Shown here piece after piece: positions 18,829-28,333 of a DNA stretch of 64,000 bases. The DNA comes from HXMU1420-13 sp965229525 (GTDB taxonomy: Bacteria > Bacteroidota > Rhodothermia > Balneolales > Balneolaceae). Below the pieces are notes generated by a model. The model was not told the origin of the DNA. It saw nothing but the letters and a program-made list of their open reading frames with translations, and ran no database searches. Location of the stretch: contig OZ245886.1 of NCBI GenBank assembly GCA_965229525.1, forward strand, positions 1,426,001 through 1,490,000, given 5' to 3'. A program made the translations under genes and the position numbers. Positions within the stretch are counted from its first letter, which is position 1, and the number at the start of each line of letters is the position of its first letter.

Positions 18829-19839
18829 TTAGATGATAATTTCGTCTTTAGGGTCACGATTCATTAGTCGCTGCAATGCATCAGAAGGGTCAACACCGTC
18901 AAACAAAACATGATACACGGCCTCCGTAATTGGCATCTCAACATGGTTTTTAACGGACCAATCATACACAGATTTTGTCGTTTTTATGCCTTCTGCTACC
19001 ATATTCATGCTTTTTATAATGTCGTCAAGCTTTTCACCTTTCCCAATCTGCTGGCCAACATATCTATTTCGACTATGTTCGGAAGTACAGGTTACGATCA
19101 AATCACCCATACCAGTCAATCCAGAAAATGTATCAGGATGAGCACCCATCATAGATCCCATCCTCTTCATTTCATGAAGGCCACGTGTAATCAATGCTGC
19201 TTTTGCATTATCACCCAGATTGGCGCCATCAATTACACCCGCAGCAATGGCCATAATATTCTTCACTGAACCACCTATTTCAACGCCAATTACATCATTA
19301 TTGGCATAAACCCGAAACATTGGTGTTAGAAAGGTTTCTTGAATAATTCTGGTTGTACGACTTGAATATGCCGCCGCTACTACTGTTGTAGGCCGAAGTT
19401 TTGCAACTTCCTCAGCGTGAGAAGGGCCATACAAGACGCCTATGTTATCTTCATATGTAACACCTTCCATCACCTCAACTAAAATCTGAGACATGGTTTT
19501 AAACGTGTCATTCTCAATTCCTTTCGAAACTGTAACCAGGATTTCATGTCCGTCTAAACAAGGTTTTATCCGTGCAGCAATTTCTCTTAATGTGTGAGAG
19601 GGCGTCGCAAATAAAATCATGTCCTGGGATTTCAAACATTTTTCCAGATCATGAAAAGCTGTTATTGATGGCGGTAGCTCCAGGTCTGTGAGATAGGCTG
19701 AGTTTTTATGATTCTTATTTATTGAATCAACTACATCAGATTCTCGGGCCCAAATTTGAACATCATTTCCTGCGGTGTCTAACACAGTGGCAAGCGCCGT
19801 ACCAAAACTACCTGCACCAACTATAGTTACTCTTCTCAT
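18829..19839 (-). CDS. gpsA: Glycerol-3-phosphate dehydrogenase [NAD(P)+]
   Basis: A 336-residue cytosolic enzyme reducing dihydroxyacetone phosphate to sn-glycerol 3-phosphate, the phospholipid backbone. GAGSFGTALA at 8-17 is the NAD(P) loop, and VSKGIE, GPSHAEEVA and GGSVKNIMAIAAG (catalytic lysine) are diagnostic. LTGMGDLIVTCTSEHSRNR completes the active site. The length matches the family. It overlaps plsY by four bases (ATGA type), implying translational coupling with the next enzyme of the pathway. Confidence 0.97.
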   Translation of the reverse strand: MRRVTIVGAGSFGTALATVLDTAGNDVQIWARESDVVDSINKNHKNSAYLTDLELPPSITAFHDLEKCLKSQDMILFATPSHTLREIAARIKPCLDGHEILVTVSKGIENDTFKTMSQILVEVMEGVTYEDNIGVLYGPSHAEEVAKLRPTTVVAAAYSSRTTRIIQETFLTPMFRVYANNDVIGVEIGGSVKNIMAIAAGVIDGANLGDNAKAALITRGLHEMKRMGSMMGAHPDTFSGLTGMGDLIVTCTSEHSRNRYVGQQIGKGEKLDDIIKSMNMVAEGIKTTKSVYDWSVKNHVEMPITEAVYHVLFDGVDPSDALQRLMNRDPKDEIII

Positions 19840-20531
19840 ACCTGAACCTGCTCTGTTTGAACTTCAGGTTCTACTTTTTTGGTACCTTGACCAACTTTAC
19901 TCTCTGTTCCATTTCTGAGTCGTTCAATATTGGATCTGTGCCGATAAATGATTCCAGCTGCAACTATTATAGCAAACACGATAATACTTCCGTCTACTTC
20001 AAGATTGAGACCATATTTCATGACTAATAAGTTAATAGGGTAAAGTAGCGTAGAGGTTATTGATGCAAGTGAAACATATTTAGTGATAAGTATGATCATT
20101 GCAAACATAACAAATGATATCGCTATAGAAACTGGCTCAACTCCGAATAACATTCCGCATGCGGTAGCAGCTCCTTTACCACCCTTAAACCGGGCAAAAA
20201 CTGGATACATATGCCCAATAACAGCGAAGAGACCACAGGCGATTTTTAGAAACGCTTCAACATCCCAATTAGGAGGAGCTAACGGTCCTGAAAATAAATC
20301 AAACGCGATTGCGCTTAACCAAAATGAAGGAATAAAACCCTTAATGAAATCCATCGCGAATACAGTTACGCCTGCTGGAATACCTAATACTCGAAATGTA
20401 TTTGTAGTTCCTGCATTTCCACTTCCATGCTCACGAACATCAATCCCTTTAAAAGCTTTGCCAACCCAAATGGCAGAAGGTATCGAACCCAATACATAAC
20501 TGATAAACAGTACGGTTAGCGTAGATAGCAT
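19836..20531 (-). CDS. plsY: Glycerol-3-phosphate acyltransferase PlsY
   Basis: A 231-residue integral membrane enzyme that acylates glycerol 3-phosphate from acyl-phosphate, the first step of phosphatidic acid synthesis. The three conserved loops are visible: GSIPSAIWVGK, GSGNAGTTNTFRVLG and KGGKGAATACG. Five membrane helices are expected; the C-terminal 25 residues are a charged extension. Overlap with gpsA puts the substrate-making and substrate-using enzymes in one operon. Confidence 0.96.
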   Translation of the reverse strand: MLSTLTVLFISYVLGSIPSAIWVGKAFKGIDVREHGSGNAGTTNTFRVLGIPAGVTVFAMDFIKGFIPSFWLSAIAFDLFSGPLAPPNWDVEAFLKIACGLFAVIGHMYPVFARFKGGKGAATACGMLFGVEPVSIAISFVMFAMIILITKYVSLASITSTLLYPINLLVMKYGLNLEVDGSIIVFAIIVAAGIIYRHRSNIERLRNGTESKVGQGTKKVEPEVQTEQVQV

Positions 20532-20566
20532 GGTTTATAAGTTTTCAATTTAACGTTAAGCAAAGC

Positions 20567-21442
20567 TTAAACGTGACGTTCAGCATGATATGATGAACGT
20601 ACCAACGGACCACTTTCAACATGGCCAATTCCAAGTTTTTCTCCAATTTCTTTGTATTCCGCAAATTGGTCTGGATGAACCCATTCCAAAACAGGATGAT
20701 GCATTTTTGTAGGTTGCATGTACTGACCAATTGTAAGTACATCTACTTTATGATCTACACAATCCTGCATCAATTCAATTACTTCTTCTCTTTTCTCACC
20801 TAAACCAACCATAATACCGGTTTTTGATTTAATGCCGGCCTTCTTTGTTCTGAGAAGTAGCTCTAATGATCTTTCGTAACGCGCTTGAGGTCGAACCCGA
20901 CGATATTTATTGGGCACCGTTTCTAAATTATGGCTTAACACATCTGGTGGGGTATCTAAAACAATCTGTAATGTTTCCCAATCGCCTTTAAAATCTGGGA
21001 TCAATGATTCGATGGTTACTCCCGCTATAGCTTCTCGAAGCGCAATATGAGTGGCAGCGAAAATCGGTGCGCCGCCGTCTTTTCTATCATCACGGTTAAT
21101 CGAGGTTAGAACGACATGCTTCAATTTCATTTTTGATGCGGCATCAGCCACACGTCTTGGCTCATCCCAATCTAAATCTGCTGGTGGACGACCTGTTTTT
21201 ACTGCACAGAAGGAACAAGATCGAGTACAAACATCACCCAATAACATGAATGTAGCTGTTCCTGCTCCCCAACACTCGCCCATATTGGGGCAACGAGCTT
21301 CTGAACAAACGGTATTCAACTTGTGCTCATTAATAGTATCTAGCACTTCCTTGAATTTCTCTCCTGATGGAAGCTTCACACGCAACCAGTCTGGTCGCCG
21401 CTGCTTCGATTTTTTCTCTACAATTTGGAGTTCTTTTATCAT
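20567..21442 (-). CDS. lipA: Lipoyl synthase
   Basis: A 291-residue radical SAM enzyme that inserts two sulfurs into protein-bound octanoyl groups. The auxiliary cluster cysteines are C46-x4-C51-x5-C57, the radical SAM cysteines C72-x3-C76-x2-C79, and the C-terminal RSSY is at 282-285. The start ATG at 21442 gives the normal short N-terminus. It lies 133 bases downstream of lipB with a repeat element in between. The Fe-S carrier at 17598 is a plausible cluster donor. Confidence 0.98.
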   Translation of the reverse strand: MIKELQIVEKKSKQRRPDWLRVKLPSGEKFKEVLDTINEHKLNTVCSEARCPNMGECWGAGTATFMLLGDVCTRSCSFCAVKTGRPPADLDWDEPRRVADAASKMKLKHVVLTSINRDDRKDGGAPIFAATHIALREAIAGVTIESLIPDFKGDWETLQIVLDTPPDVLSHNLETVPNKYRRVRPQARYERSLELLLRTKKAGIKSKTGIMVGLGEKREEVIELMQDCVDHKVDVLTIGQYMQPTKMHHPVLEWVHPDQFAEYKEIGEKLGIGHVESGPLVRSSYHAERHV

Positions 21443-21459
21443 TACACAAAATTAAAAGT

Positions 21460-21558
21460 GTCATCCCGAGCTAGTCGAGGGATCTCAAATAGTGAAGAAT
21501 AACTATACTATTCAGTACTTGAGATTCTTCGATTCAGCATTAGTTCACTCAGAATGAC
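21460..21558. repeat. GTCAT...GAATGAC dispersed intergenic element
   Basis: Inverted ends GTCATCCC and AGAATGAC enclose two hairpins: CCCGAGCTAGTCGAGGG, and a longer one in which ATCTCAA pairs with TTGAGAT. It fills the gap between lipB and lipA on the minus-strand transcript. Confidence 0.7.
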
Positions 21559-21575
21559 AAAATAGGTTTATAAAA

Positions 21576-22301
21576 TTACGAAAAATATTGTTCTAGTTCT
21601 TTAGTGCCACCGGAAGGTTTGATGCTGACATCAAAGACTTCCTGGAAGTGGGTAACGATTCTTTCTTTCACTTCGTTTTGATCAATTACTTTACCTAGCT
21701 GAGCTTGTAAACTTGTAACTGCTTTATCTGAAATACCACATGGTACAATGTGTCCAAAGTAACTCAAATCGGTGTTTACATTGAAAGCAAAACCATGCAT
21801 GGTTACCCATCTTGACGATCTAATACCAAGTGCTGCAATCTTTTCTTCCCCAATCCATACGCCGGTTAATCCATCAATTCGACCGGCTTCCAAACCATAA
21901 TCTTCACAAACTTTAATCAACACTTCTTCCAAAAAACGAAGGTATTTGTGGATATCTGTGAAATGGCGATCTAAATCCATGATTGGATATCCAACGATTT
22001 GTCCCGGCCCATGATAAGTGATATCCCCACCACGATCGATTTTCACAAACTCAGCTGACAATTTCTGAAGTTCCAACATTGAGCGAAGCATATTTTCTTC
22101 TGCTCCACTTTTTCCTAACGTATATACGTGTGGGTGTTCTACAAATAGTAAAGCATCGTTTTTACGGTCACCATCAAACTCACCTATGGATTCGGCTCTC
22201 TTTTCTTCGATCAGTTTTTCCTGAACATTCCTTTGCAGGTCCCAAACAGGTTGGTAATAACCATTTTCTAAATCGTAAAGGTGGATGGTTTTTTTGTTCA
22301 T
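21576..22301 (-). CDS. lipB: Octanoyltransferase LipB
   Basis: A 241-residue enzyme that transfers octanoyl groups from acyl carrier protein to lipoyl domains. GGDITYHGPGQIVGYP (91-106) is the signature. The catalytic Lys154 (GEEKIAALGIR) and Cys188 (VPCGIS) are present. The start ATG overlaps the stop of a short upstream minus-strand frame. LipB supplies LipA, encoded next on the same strand, and the product is used with Lpd upstream. Confidence 0.97.
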   Translation of the reverse strand: MNKKTIHLYDLENGYYQPVWDLQRNVQEKLIEEKRAESIGEFDGDRKNDALLFVEHPHVYTLGKSGAEENMLRSMLELQKLSAEFVKIDRGGDITYHGPGQIVGYPIMDLDRHFTDIHKYLRFLEEVLIKVCEDYGLEAGRIDGLTGVWIGEEKIAALGIRSSRWVTMHGFAFNVNTDLSYFGHIVPCGISDKAVTSLQAQLGKVIDQNEVKERIVTHFQEVFDVSIKPSGGTKELEQYFS

Positions 22302-22412
22302 TTAATGTATGCGTTCATTGAGATACCAACTTTTTCGGCGGAAGCAATCTTTAATTTTGAGATCACTTCGTCGTTAACCTTCTCGTGATAACGTCAACAA
22401 GTAAGACAAAAA

Positions 22413-22433
22413 TGGCTCCCGAATTGGGAGCCA
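22413..22433 (-). terminator. Rho-independent terminator after lpd
   Basis: TGGCTCCC (22413-22420) pairs perfectly with GGGAGCCA (22426-22433). On the minus strand the stem is followed by TTTTTG. It lies about 95 bases past the lpd stop and ends that transcript before lipB. Confidence 0.85.
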
Positions 22434-22444
22434 AATCATTTTCA

Positions 22445-22519
22445 GTCATTCCGGACTTGTTCCGGAATCTAGATCCTGAAACAATACTGAATCAAGTTCA
22501 GCACATGGTTCAGGATGAC
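22445..22519. repeat. GTCATTCC...GGATGAC dispersed intergenic element
   Basis: Inverted ends GTCATTCC and AGGATGAC. The left hairpin is formed by TTCCGGA and TCCGGAA, the right one by GAATCAAGTTC-type bases before GGTTCAGGATGAC. It lies between the lpd stop and the terminator at 22413. Confidence 0.68.
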
Positions 22520-22528
22520 CTAGTTAAG

Positions 22529-23947
22529 TTACTTCTTAACTGGTGTTCCTAAGTGAACGCCTTCGTTATAAGCTTCAGCAACAGCTTCCATCACCGCCTC
22601 AGAAAGAGTTGGGTGTGGGTGAACAGCACTGATTATCTCATGTCCGGTTGTTTCAAGATCACGAGCAACCACTGCTTCAGCGATCATTTCAGTTACACCA
22701 AATCCGATCATATGGCAGCCTAACCACTCACCGTATTTAGCATCGAAAACAACTTTAACAAAGCCTTCTTCGTGACCTAGTGCAGTAGCCTTACCACTTG
22801 CTGATAATGGGAACTTCCCAACTTTCACATCGTAACCAGCTTCTTTAGCAGCTTCTTCAGTTAATCCAACGGAGGCAACTTGTGGTTCACAATATGTACA
22901 TCCTGGAATGTTCTCATAATTCACTGGCTTTGGGGTCATTCCAGCTAATTGCTCTGCAAGAACTACTGCCTCGTGAGAAGCTTTATGTGCCAACCATGGC
23001 GCACCAATGATATCACCAATTGCATAGATGCCTTCAACTCCAGTTGAGTAGGTAGATTTATCAACTACAATAGCTCCGCGCTCGATTTTCACGCCAATAT
23101 CTTCAAGACCAATTCCTTCCACATTACCAGTTACTCCAACCGCAGATAGAACTACATCAGCATCAATCTTTTCTTCGCCTTTTTTGGTCTTAACAGTTAC
23201 TTCAACGCCTTTTCCTTTCTTCTCAACTTTCTCAACCGTGCTTTCAGTGAGGATGGTCATACCTTTTTTCTTGTAGATCTTTCCGAGCTCACGTCCAACA
23301 TCTTTGTCTTCAATAGGAACTAGCGTCTTCTGTAGCTCAATAAGTACAACCTCTGTTCCAAGCGTGTTGTAGAAGTAAGCAAACTCTACACCAATAGCGC
23401 CGGCACCAACAATCACCATTTTCTTAGGCTGCTTTGGCATAGTCATCGCCTTTTCAGAATCGATGATCATTTCGCCATCAATTTTCAAGCTAGGAAGCTC
23501 TCGCGGTCGAGCACCCGTTGCGATGATGAAATACTTTGCTTTGATGCTATCAATCTCTTTGCCAGCAGCATCCTTAACAGCTAATTCTGTTTTTGATTTA
23601 AAGGAACCAGCACCCATGAAAACATCGATTTTATTTGCTTTCATCAAGAACTGAACACCCTTGCTCATCTTATTAGCAACGCCACGACTTCTTTTCACAA
23701 TGCCATCAAAATCTGGCTTCACATCGCCAACTGAAATCCCATAATCGCCGGCATGCTGAATAGACTCTAACACCTCTGCTGATCTCAACAATGCTTTAGT
23801 TGGAATACAACCAATATTCAAACAAACTCCACCTAAATGTCTCTTTTCTACAATTGCTGTTTTAAAACCCAGTTGAGAGGCTCGGATCGCCGCAACATAT
23901 CCGCCAGGACCTGAGCCAATCACACATACATCAAATTCTTTAGCCAT
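22529..23947 (-). CDS. lpd: Dihydrolipoyl dehydrogenase
   Basis: A 472-residue FAD enzyme that re-oxidises dihydrolipoyl groups of 2-oxoacid dehydrogenase complexes and the glycine cleavage system. GSGPGG at 11-16 binds FAD, the redox pair is C42/C47 (CLNIGC), GAGAIGVEFA binds NAD, AIGDI binds FAD and the C-terminal HPHPTLSE carries the catalytic His-Glu pair. The length matches the family. It sits upstream of lipB and lipA on the same strand, forming a lipoate block, although a terminator separates it from lipB. Confidence 0.97.
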   Translation of the reverse strand: MAKEFDVCVIGSGPGGYVAAIRASQLGFKTAIVEKRHLGGVCLNIGCIPTKALLRSAEVLESIQHAGDYGISVGDVKPDFDGIVKRSRGVANKMSKGVQFLMKANKIDVFMGAGSFKSKTELAVKDAAGKEIDSIKAKYFIIATGARPRELPSLKIDGEMIIDSEKAMTMPKQPKKMVIVGAGAIGVEFAYFYNTLGTEVVLIELQKTLVPIEDKDVGRELGKIYKKKGMTILTESTVEKVEKKGKGVEVTVKTKKGEEKIDADVVLSAVGVTGNVEGIGLEDIGVKIERGAIVVDKSTYSTGVEGIYAIGDIIGAPWLAHKASHEAVVLAEQLAGMTPKPVNYENIPGCTYCEPQVASVGLTEEAAKEAGYDVKVGKFPLSASGKATALGHEEGFVKVVFDAKYGEWLGCHMIGFGVTEMIAEAVVARDLETTGHEIISAVHPHPTLSEAVMEAVAEAYNEGVHLGTPVKK

Positions 23948-24188
23948 GATTTCTTATTGATAATAGTTTTTATTGAATGCCTTCCCTCTAAATCAGAAAC
24001 AGGAAACTCTTGGATTTTGAAGGCGCGATAAGGTACGAGTTTTGAGGATGAAGTTCGAACCCTTCAATATGTTTTGACATCGTAAAAAATATTCCGAATA
24101 ATCATCGTTATAAGAACGGAATCTTGATTGAAACCATTAAATAGACGTTATTTGGAACTAAATAGGTTTACAGAACTACGATTGGCTA

Positions 24189-24941
24189 ATGAAAATCATC
24201 GCAATTATACTCACAATAGGGATATTCCTTTCAGGGACAGATTCAAATGAATCTAACGACGAAGTACGCCTTCAACAATTAGTTGAACACTTTGACAATA
24301 AAGGCATTGATATTAAACCCCTTATTGACGACGATCGATTTTCTCTTGTTGATGACATTACAAGTAAGTTCACTAGAGCTGTTGAAATTAAAATTGAGAC
24401 TTTCGAAGACTATCAGAATGCAATTAATTACGATCGTAAAAAAGACAAGATTTCCTATTTCTATGCTGAATATCACACTGAATTGAATGCAGCAGAGGCT
24501 GAGTATGGCATCCCAAAAGAGGTGATTATAGGAATATTGGCGGTTGAGTCGGAATTCGGGAGATACAAAGGAAGCTATAATCCTTTCAATGCTTATGTGA
24601 GTATGTACGTGGAGGAATATCGAACTAATTGGACCTTAGCTCAGCTTGAAGAACTCATCAAGTTTGCTGATAAAAAAGAGCTGGACATTCTCGAAATGAA
24701 ATCCTCATATGCTGGAGCTATGAGTTATGCGCAGTTTATTCCATGGTCTTTAAATCGATTCTGGGTAGGATCAGAATTATATCACATGCCAGACAACATT
24801 AACTCTGTGGCAAATTATCTGGCTCACTATAAAAATGTAACCGGCAGTTTGGAAAAATCAGTACTTCGCTACAATCCAAGCACCATGTATCAGCAAGCGG
24901 TTTTGGCATTAGCAGAAGACGCAGAGTCAATTATCAATTAA
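24189..24941 (+). CDS. Secreted lytic murein transglycosylase, MltB-like
   Basis: A 250-residue exported protein (hydrophobic signal at about 2-17). The transglycosylase region (about 95-245) has EVIIGILAVESEFGRYKG, where the first or second Glu of VESEFG is the catalytic acid, and YAGAMSYAQFIPWS, typical of SLT_2/MltB enzymes. It cleaves glycan strands with 1,6-anhydro product formation. It is shorter than E. coli MltB and has no lipobox. It is convergent with prfC, with an inverted repeat between. Confidence 0.88.
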   Translation: MKIIAIILTIGIFLSGTDSNESNDEVRLQQLVEHFDNKGIDIKPLIDDDRFSLVDDITSKFTRAVEIKIETFEDYQNAINYDRKKDKISYFYAEYHTELNAAEAEYGIPKEVIIGILAVESEFGRYKGSYNPFNAYVSMYVEEYRTNWTLAQLEELIKFADKKELDILEMKSSYAGAMSYAQFIPWSLNRFWVGSELYHMPDNINSVANYLAHYKNVTGSLEKSVLRYNPSTMYQQAVLALAEDAESIIN

Positions 24942-24976
24942 GAATTGTTCAATGATCAATTGTTAATTCTTAATTG
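24935..24976. terminator. Long AT-rich inverted repeat between convergent genes
   Basis: CAATTAAGAATT (24935-24946) is the exact complement of AATTCTTAATTG (24965-24976). It overlaps the stop of the transglycosylase gene and lies before the prfC stop, so it probably ends transcripts from both sides. No long T run follows. Confidence 0.6.
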
Positions 24977-24992
24977 AAACATTGCTAATTGA

Positions 24993-26600
24993 CTAGCCCT
25001 GCTTAAACTTGAACAGATTTTCTGCCCCAACTTTTTCTTCGGCTTGTGTCAATGCATACATCGAATCAAACAACACAATAGGATGTTCTTCCAAATCTTT
25101 GGTCACATGTGTGGAGTAGCTTTTCTCCAACTTTTCAATCACTTCATCATCGTTTGATAACCAACGTGCAGTATAGAATGCAACAGGAGTTACGACTAAT
25201 TCTACTCCATATTCTTCCTTCATTCTATGGTGAACGACCTCAAATTGAAGCACACCCACGGTTCCAAGTAAAAGCTCATTTCCAACACCATTAGGTACTT
25301 CGAAAACATGAACCACACCCTCCTCTGATAGCTGCTTTAACCCTTCTCGAAGTTGTTTTCTCTTGAAAGGATCTTTCGTTGCCACCTTTTGGAAATGTTC
25401 GGGGGTAAATAATGGAATTACATCAAAGCGAACAGGTTGCTTGGCATAAATGGTAGTTCCGATGCGGAAATCGCCTGGATTGAAGATGGATACAATATCA
25501 CCAGGATATGCTTCTTCCATCAACTGGCGTTCATCTCCCATCAACGTATGAGGGGTCGCCATTTTGATTTTCTTACCGGTATGAGAAATCACTACTTGCT
25601 GACCACGCTCAAACTTTCCGGATGCCACTCGAATAAATGCGGCGCAATCTCGGTGACCAGGGTTCATATTTGCCTGCATCTTAAAAATGAATCCAGAAAA
25701 TGAATCACCTAACACGCGTTCTGTTCCTTCCACATGCTCATATTCTTGTGGGCTTGGTGCAAGTTGATGGAAGTAGTTCAAGAATACATCCAGTCCAAAA
25801 TTGTTTAATGCAGACCCGAAGAAAACAGGAGTCACTTTTCCGGAGTTGTACAATTCCTGATCCATATTAGGATACATGTCTTCGATCAACATCAATTCTT
25901 CAAGAAATGCGTCTTTTTCCGCATCAGATAAATTGCTTCGGTCAAGCGCTTCTTCAACTTCCAGGATCTCAGTTACTGCTTTCTTAGCACCATGATCCGC
26001 TTTCTCATACACATGAACTTTCTTAGCTAAAACATCAAAAATACCCTGGAATTTCTGTCCATAACCCAGAGGCCAGCTTGCAGGAAGGGCTTCGATACCT
26101 AGTTTAGCTTCCACATTACTTAACACTTCCAAAGGATCCATCCCCGGACGATCACATTTATTCACGAATGTGATAACCGGCACTTCTCGAAGTTTACAAA
26201 CCTCGAATAACTTCTCCGTCTGTTCCTCCACTCCTTTTGCAACATCAATTACCATTAAACCGGAATCGGCTGCAACCAAAGTTCGCAAAGTATCTTCGGA
26301 GAAATCCTTGTGACCAGGGGTATCCAATAAATTGTACTTAATGCCTTCTTTCTCGAAACGCATCACAGAAGAAGTCACCGAAATACCGCGCTCCTTTTCA
26401 ATTGCCATCCAGTCTGATGCTGCATGATGAGCGGCTTTTCTAGCACGAACTGAGCCCGCTTCGTGAATGGCTCCACCATATAACAACAACTTTTCGGTTA
26501 ATGTAGTTTTACCTGCATCCGGGTGAGAAATGATGGCAAAGGTTCGTCTCTTTTGCGCCTCTTTTAGAATTTCGTTATCAGCGGTGGCCGCTTGTGACAT
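24993..26600 (-). CDS. prfC: Peptide chain release factor 3
   Basis: A 535-residue translational GTPase that recycles RF1/RF2 after peptide release. G1 is SHPDAGKTT (25-33), followed by RGISVTSSVM, the DTPGHKDFSEDTLR switch II and NKCDRPG as G4. The C-terminal domain 3 includes GVGNELLLGTVGVLQFEV and LSNDDEV. Length and domain order match RF3 rather than EF-G. An alternative start is not needed, as the first ATG gives the usual N-terminus. Confidence 0.96.
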   Translation of the reverse strand: MSQAATADNEILKEAQKRRTFAIISHPDAGKTTLTEKLLLYGGAIHEAGSVRARKAAHHAASDWMAIEKERGISVTSSVMRFEKEGIKYNLLDTPGHKDFSEDTLRTLVAADSGLMVIDVAKGVEEQTEKLFEVCKLREVPVITFVNKCDRPGMDPLEVLSNVEAKLGIEALPASWPLGYGQKFQGIFDVLAKKVHVYEKADHGAKKAVTEILEVEEALDRSNLSDAEKDAFLEELMLIEDMYPNMDQELYNSGKVTPVFFGSALNNFGLDVFLNYFHQLAPSPQEYEHVEGTERVLGDSFSGFIFKMQANMNPGHRDCAAFIRVASGKFERGQQVVISHTGKKIKMATPHTLMGDERQLMEEAYPGDIVSIFNPGDFRIGTTIYAKQPVRFDVIPLFTPEHFQKVATKDPFKRKQLREGLKQLSEEGVVHVFEVPNGVGNELLLGTVGVLQFEVVHHRMKEEYGVELVVTPVAFYTARWLSNDDEVIEKLEKSYSTHVTKDLEEHPIVLFDSMYALTQAEEKVGAENLFKFKQG

Positions 26601-26703
26601 GAAGTGATGAATTTTGAATTTTTTAAGCCGTCAAAAATACGACGATTTAAACTCTTTTGCGTGATTCGTGGTTTCACTGTTTTAATCTTCGTTACTTCAG
26701 GAA

Positions 26704-27333
26704 ATGAAGCAATTATTAGCCCTCATAATTTTCTCTTTTTCAGCAATCTCCTTGCAAGCCCAAATCATTGGTGATGATGCATTGCGAAAAATTGAAGAAG
26801 GCCAGGTAACAACAATGGATGGTGAATTCATCGCATATCTGGCTGATACCGTATCACCTGATTTTGTGATCGGTCAACTTGAAAACCTTGGGTATGAACT
26901 TGGGTTTGTTGATATCCAGCCCTTTACAATTGCAATAATAAATCAACCCGCGCAAGAGATAATTGATGATCTGACTTCACGTCCCGAAGTTCTTGGAGTT
27001 AGCCTAAAGCCTGATCCTGTTGATTCTTCATATTTCAGAGAATTATTGGCAAATCAGGATTTGAGTCCCGAAGAGTATGAAGTTGCGCTCGAACGAATAA
27101 TTGCCAGTCAAACTATTGAGCGCCTTTATCTTCAGTTTCAATATTCCATGACTGAAGATTCCGTAATTAAATTTATGACCGGTTTCCGATCCGTAGCCTA
27201 TGAAATCATCTCTGATTTTCCCCGAACAGTAAATATTCTGGTTGAGCCAGGTACTGAAAGAGAGGTTATGCTGGATGTTGAACAATTACCTTATGTGGAA
27301 TACACGGCGCTTATTGGGGTTATTGGGGAGTAG
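26704..27333 (+). CDS. Secreted protein of unknown function
   Basis: A 209-residue protein with a signal peptide (hydrophobic 4-17, cleavage likely after LQA). The mature part is acidic with alternating beta and helix, including a FVIGQLENLGYELGFVDI segment, which could be a peptidase-inhibitor-like or SPOR-like ferredoxin fold. I do not recognise a family. There is no Cys. It stands alone between prfC (divergent) and a repeat element. Confidence 0.6.
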   Translation: MKQLLALIIFSFSAISLQAQIIGDDALRKIEEGQVTTMDGEFIAYLADTVSPDFVIGQLENLGYELGFVDIQPFTIAIINQPAQEIIDDLTSRPEVLGVSLKPDPVDSSYFRELLANQDLSPEEYEVALERIIASQTIERLYLQFQYSMTEDSVIKFMTGFRSVAYEIISDFPRTVNILVEPGTEREVMLDVEQLPYVEYTALIGVIGE

Positions 27334-27345
27334 ATTTTTTTAATT

Positions 27346-27412
27346 GTCATCTCTGCGTAGGCAGAGATCCAGATTTTAGAATATTCCATATTCCTGCACT
27401 CGTAGGAATGAC
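27346..27412. repeat. GTCATCT...GGAATGAC dispersed intergenic element
   Basis: Inverted ends GTCAT and ATGAC. The left hairpin is ATCTCTGC/GCAGAGAT, and the right is ATTCCTGC paired with the CGTAGGAAT end. It separates the convergent secreted protein gene and the DUF72 gene. Confidence 0.7.
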
Positions 27413-27415
27413 TTA

Positions 27416-28315
27416 TCAAAACAACCCCAGCTGTTGCTCCTGATTAGCCGGCCATTCGGGGAAGGGTGGGACTTCAATTAATTCACCAAGTAGTTTATGA
27501 AAATGTGCCGCTACTATTGGTTGAGACACAACATCCGGGGTATGAATGAATATATAGGGGTGTTTTCCGGCGCGTATCCAGTCAGCAACAATGATAGCCC
27601 ACTCTTTTAAATAGGCTTCATTATTCAACACATCATTGGATCCCACATAACGAATCATTGGTCGTGTTCCTTTTAGTTGAAATCGTACTGGGGCTTTTGG
27701 TTTCTTTCGTTGTGCCTCTTTGATGCTCGGATCGTCACTAGTCATAGAGTGGAGTTTTCGGGTATCAAAAATAATGCGTTCAATTCCATAGCTATCCAGT
27801 AAACTTTCAAAGGCATGCTCTTCTTTCCCGCGATTGAAAAAGTCTGGATGCCTTACTTCTACCCCATAATGAAAAATCTTAGGTAAGTAGCTAAATAAGC
27901 TTTCGAGTTTATAAAGCTCACCGGGGCTAAATGATTCGGGTAATTGAATCATGAAAGGACCCAGCTTGGTTCTCATAGATTCAAAACGTGATAAGAAATC
28001 ATCTATATCTCTATCAATATGAGACAATCTTCGTATGTGAGTGATTTCCCTTGGAAGCTTAAAGCAAAATTTAAATCCATCTGGGGTTCGATCATTCCAT
28101 TTAGAAATGGTTTCTGGCGATGGAGTATTATAGAAGGTTGTGTTTCCTTCAACAGTATTGAATACCGATGAATATTGACCCAAATAACCATCCGGCTTTG
28201 TGCCCTTTTTATAAAACGAACCGGCCCAATCAGAAACACTCCAGCCTGTTAACCCAAGGTGATATTTTGATGGTTCGTGAATCGTTATTTGTAATTCGTT
28301 TATCGCTTTTAACAA
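27416..28315 (-). CDS. DUF72 family protein
   Basis: A 299-residue protein with the DUF72 TIM-barrel pattern: LGLTGWSVSDWAGSFY at the start, FNTVEGNTTFYNTPS, and FCFKLPREITH. YGVEVRHPDFF and a YIFIHTPD stretch follow. The family is widespread and its reaction is unknown. It follows the DUF3052 gene by 18 bases in a three-gene minus-strand run. Length is a little above typical. Confidence 0.88.
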   Translation of the reverse strand: MLKAINELQITIHEPSKYHLGLTGWSVSDWAGSFYKKGTKPDGYLGQYSSVFNTVEGNTTFYNTPSPETISKWNDRTPDGFKFCFKLPREITHIRRLSHIDRDIDDFLSRFESMRTKLGPFMIQLPESFSPGELYKLESLFSYLPKIFHYGVEVRHPDFFNRGKEEHAFESLLDSYGIERIIFDTRKLHSMTSDDPSIKEAQRKKPKAPVRFQLKGTRPMIRYVGSNDVLNNEAYLKEWAIIVADWIRAGKHPYIFIHTPDVVSQPIVAAHFHKLLGELIEVPPFPEWPANQEQQLGLF

Positions 28316-28333
28316 TTAACGAATAACTAAGCA

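Noticed and set aside
20083..20499. 138-residue plus-strand frame
   Set aside because: Antisense to plsY, whose motifs are unambiguous.
21051..21455. 134-residue plus-strand frame
   Set aside because: Antisense to lipA, with no recognisable domain.
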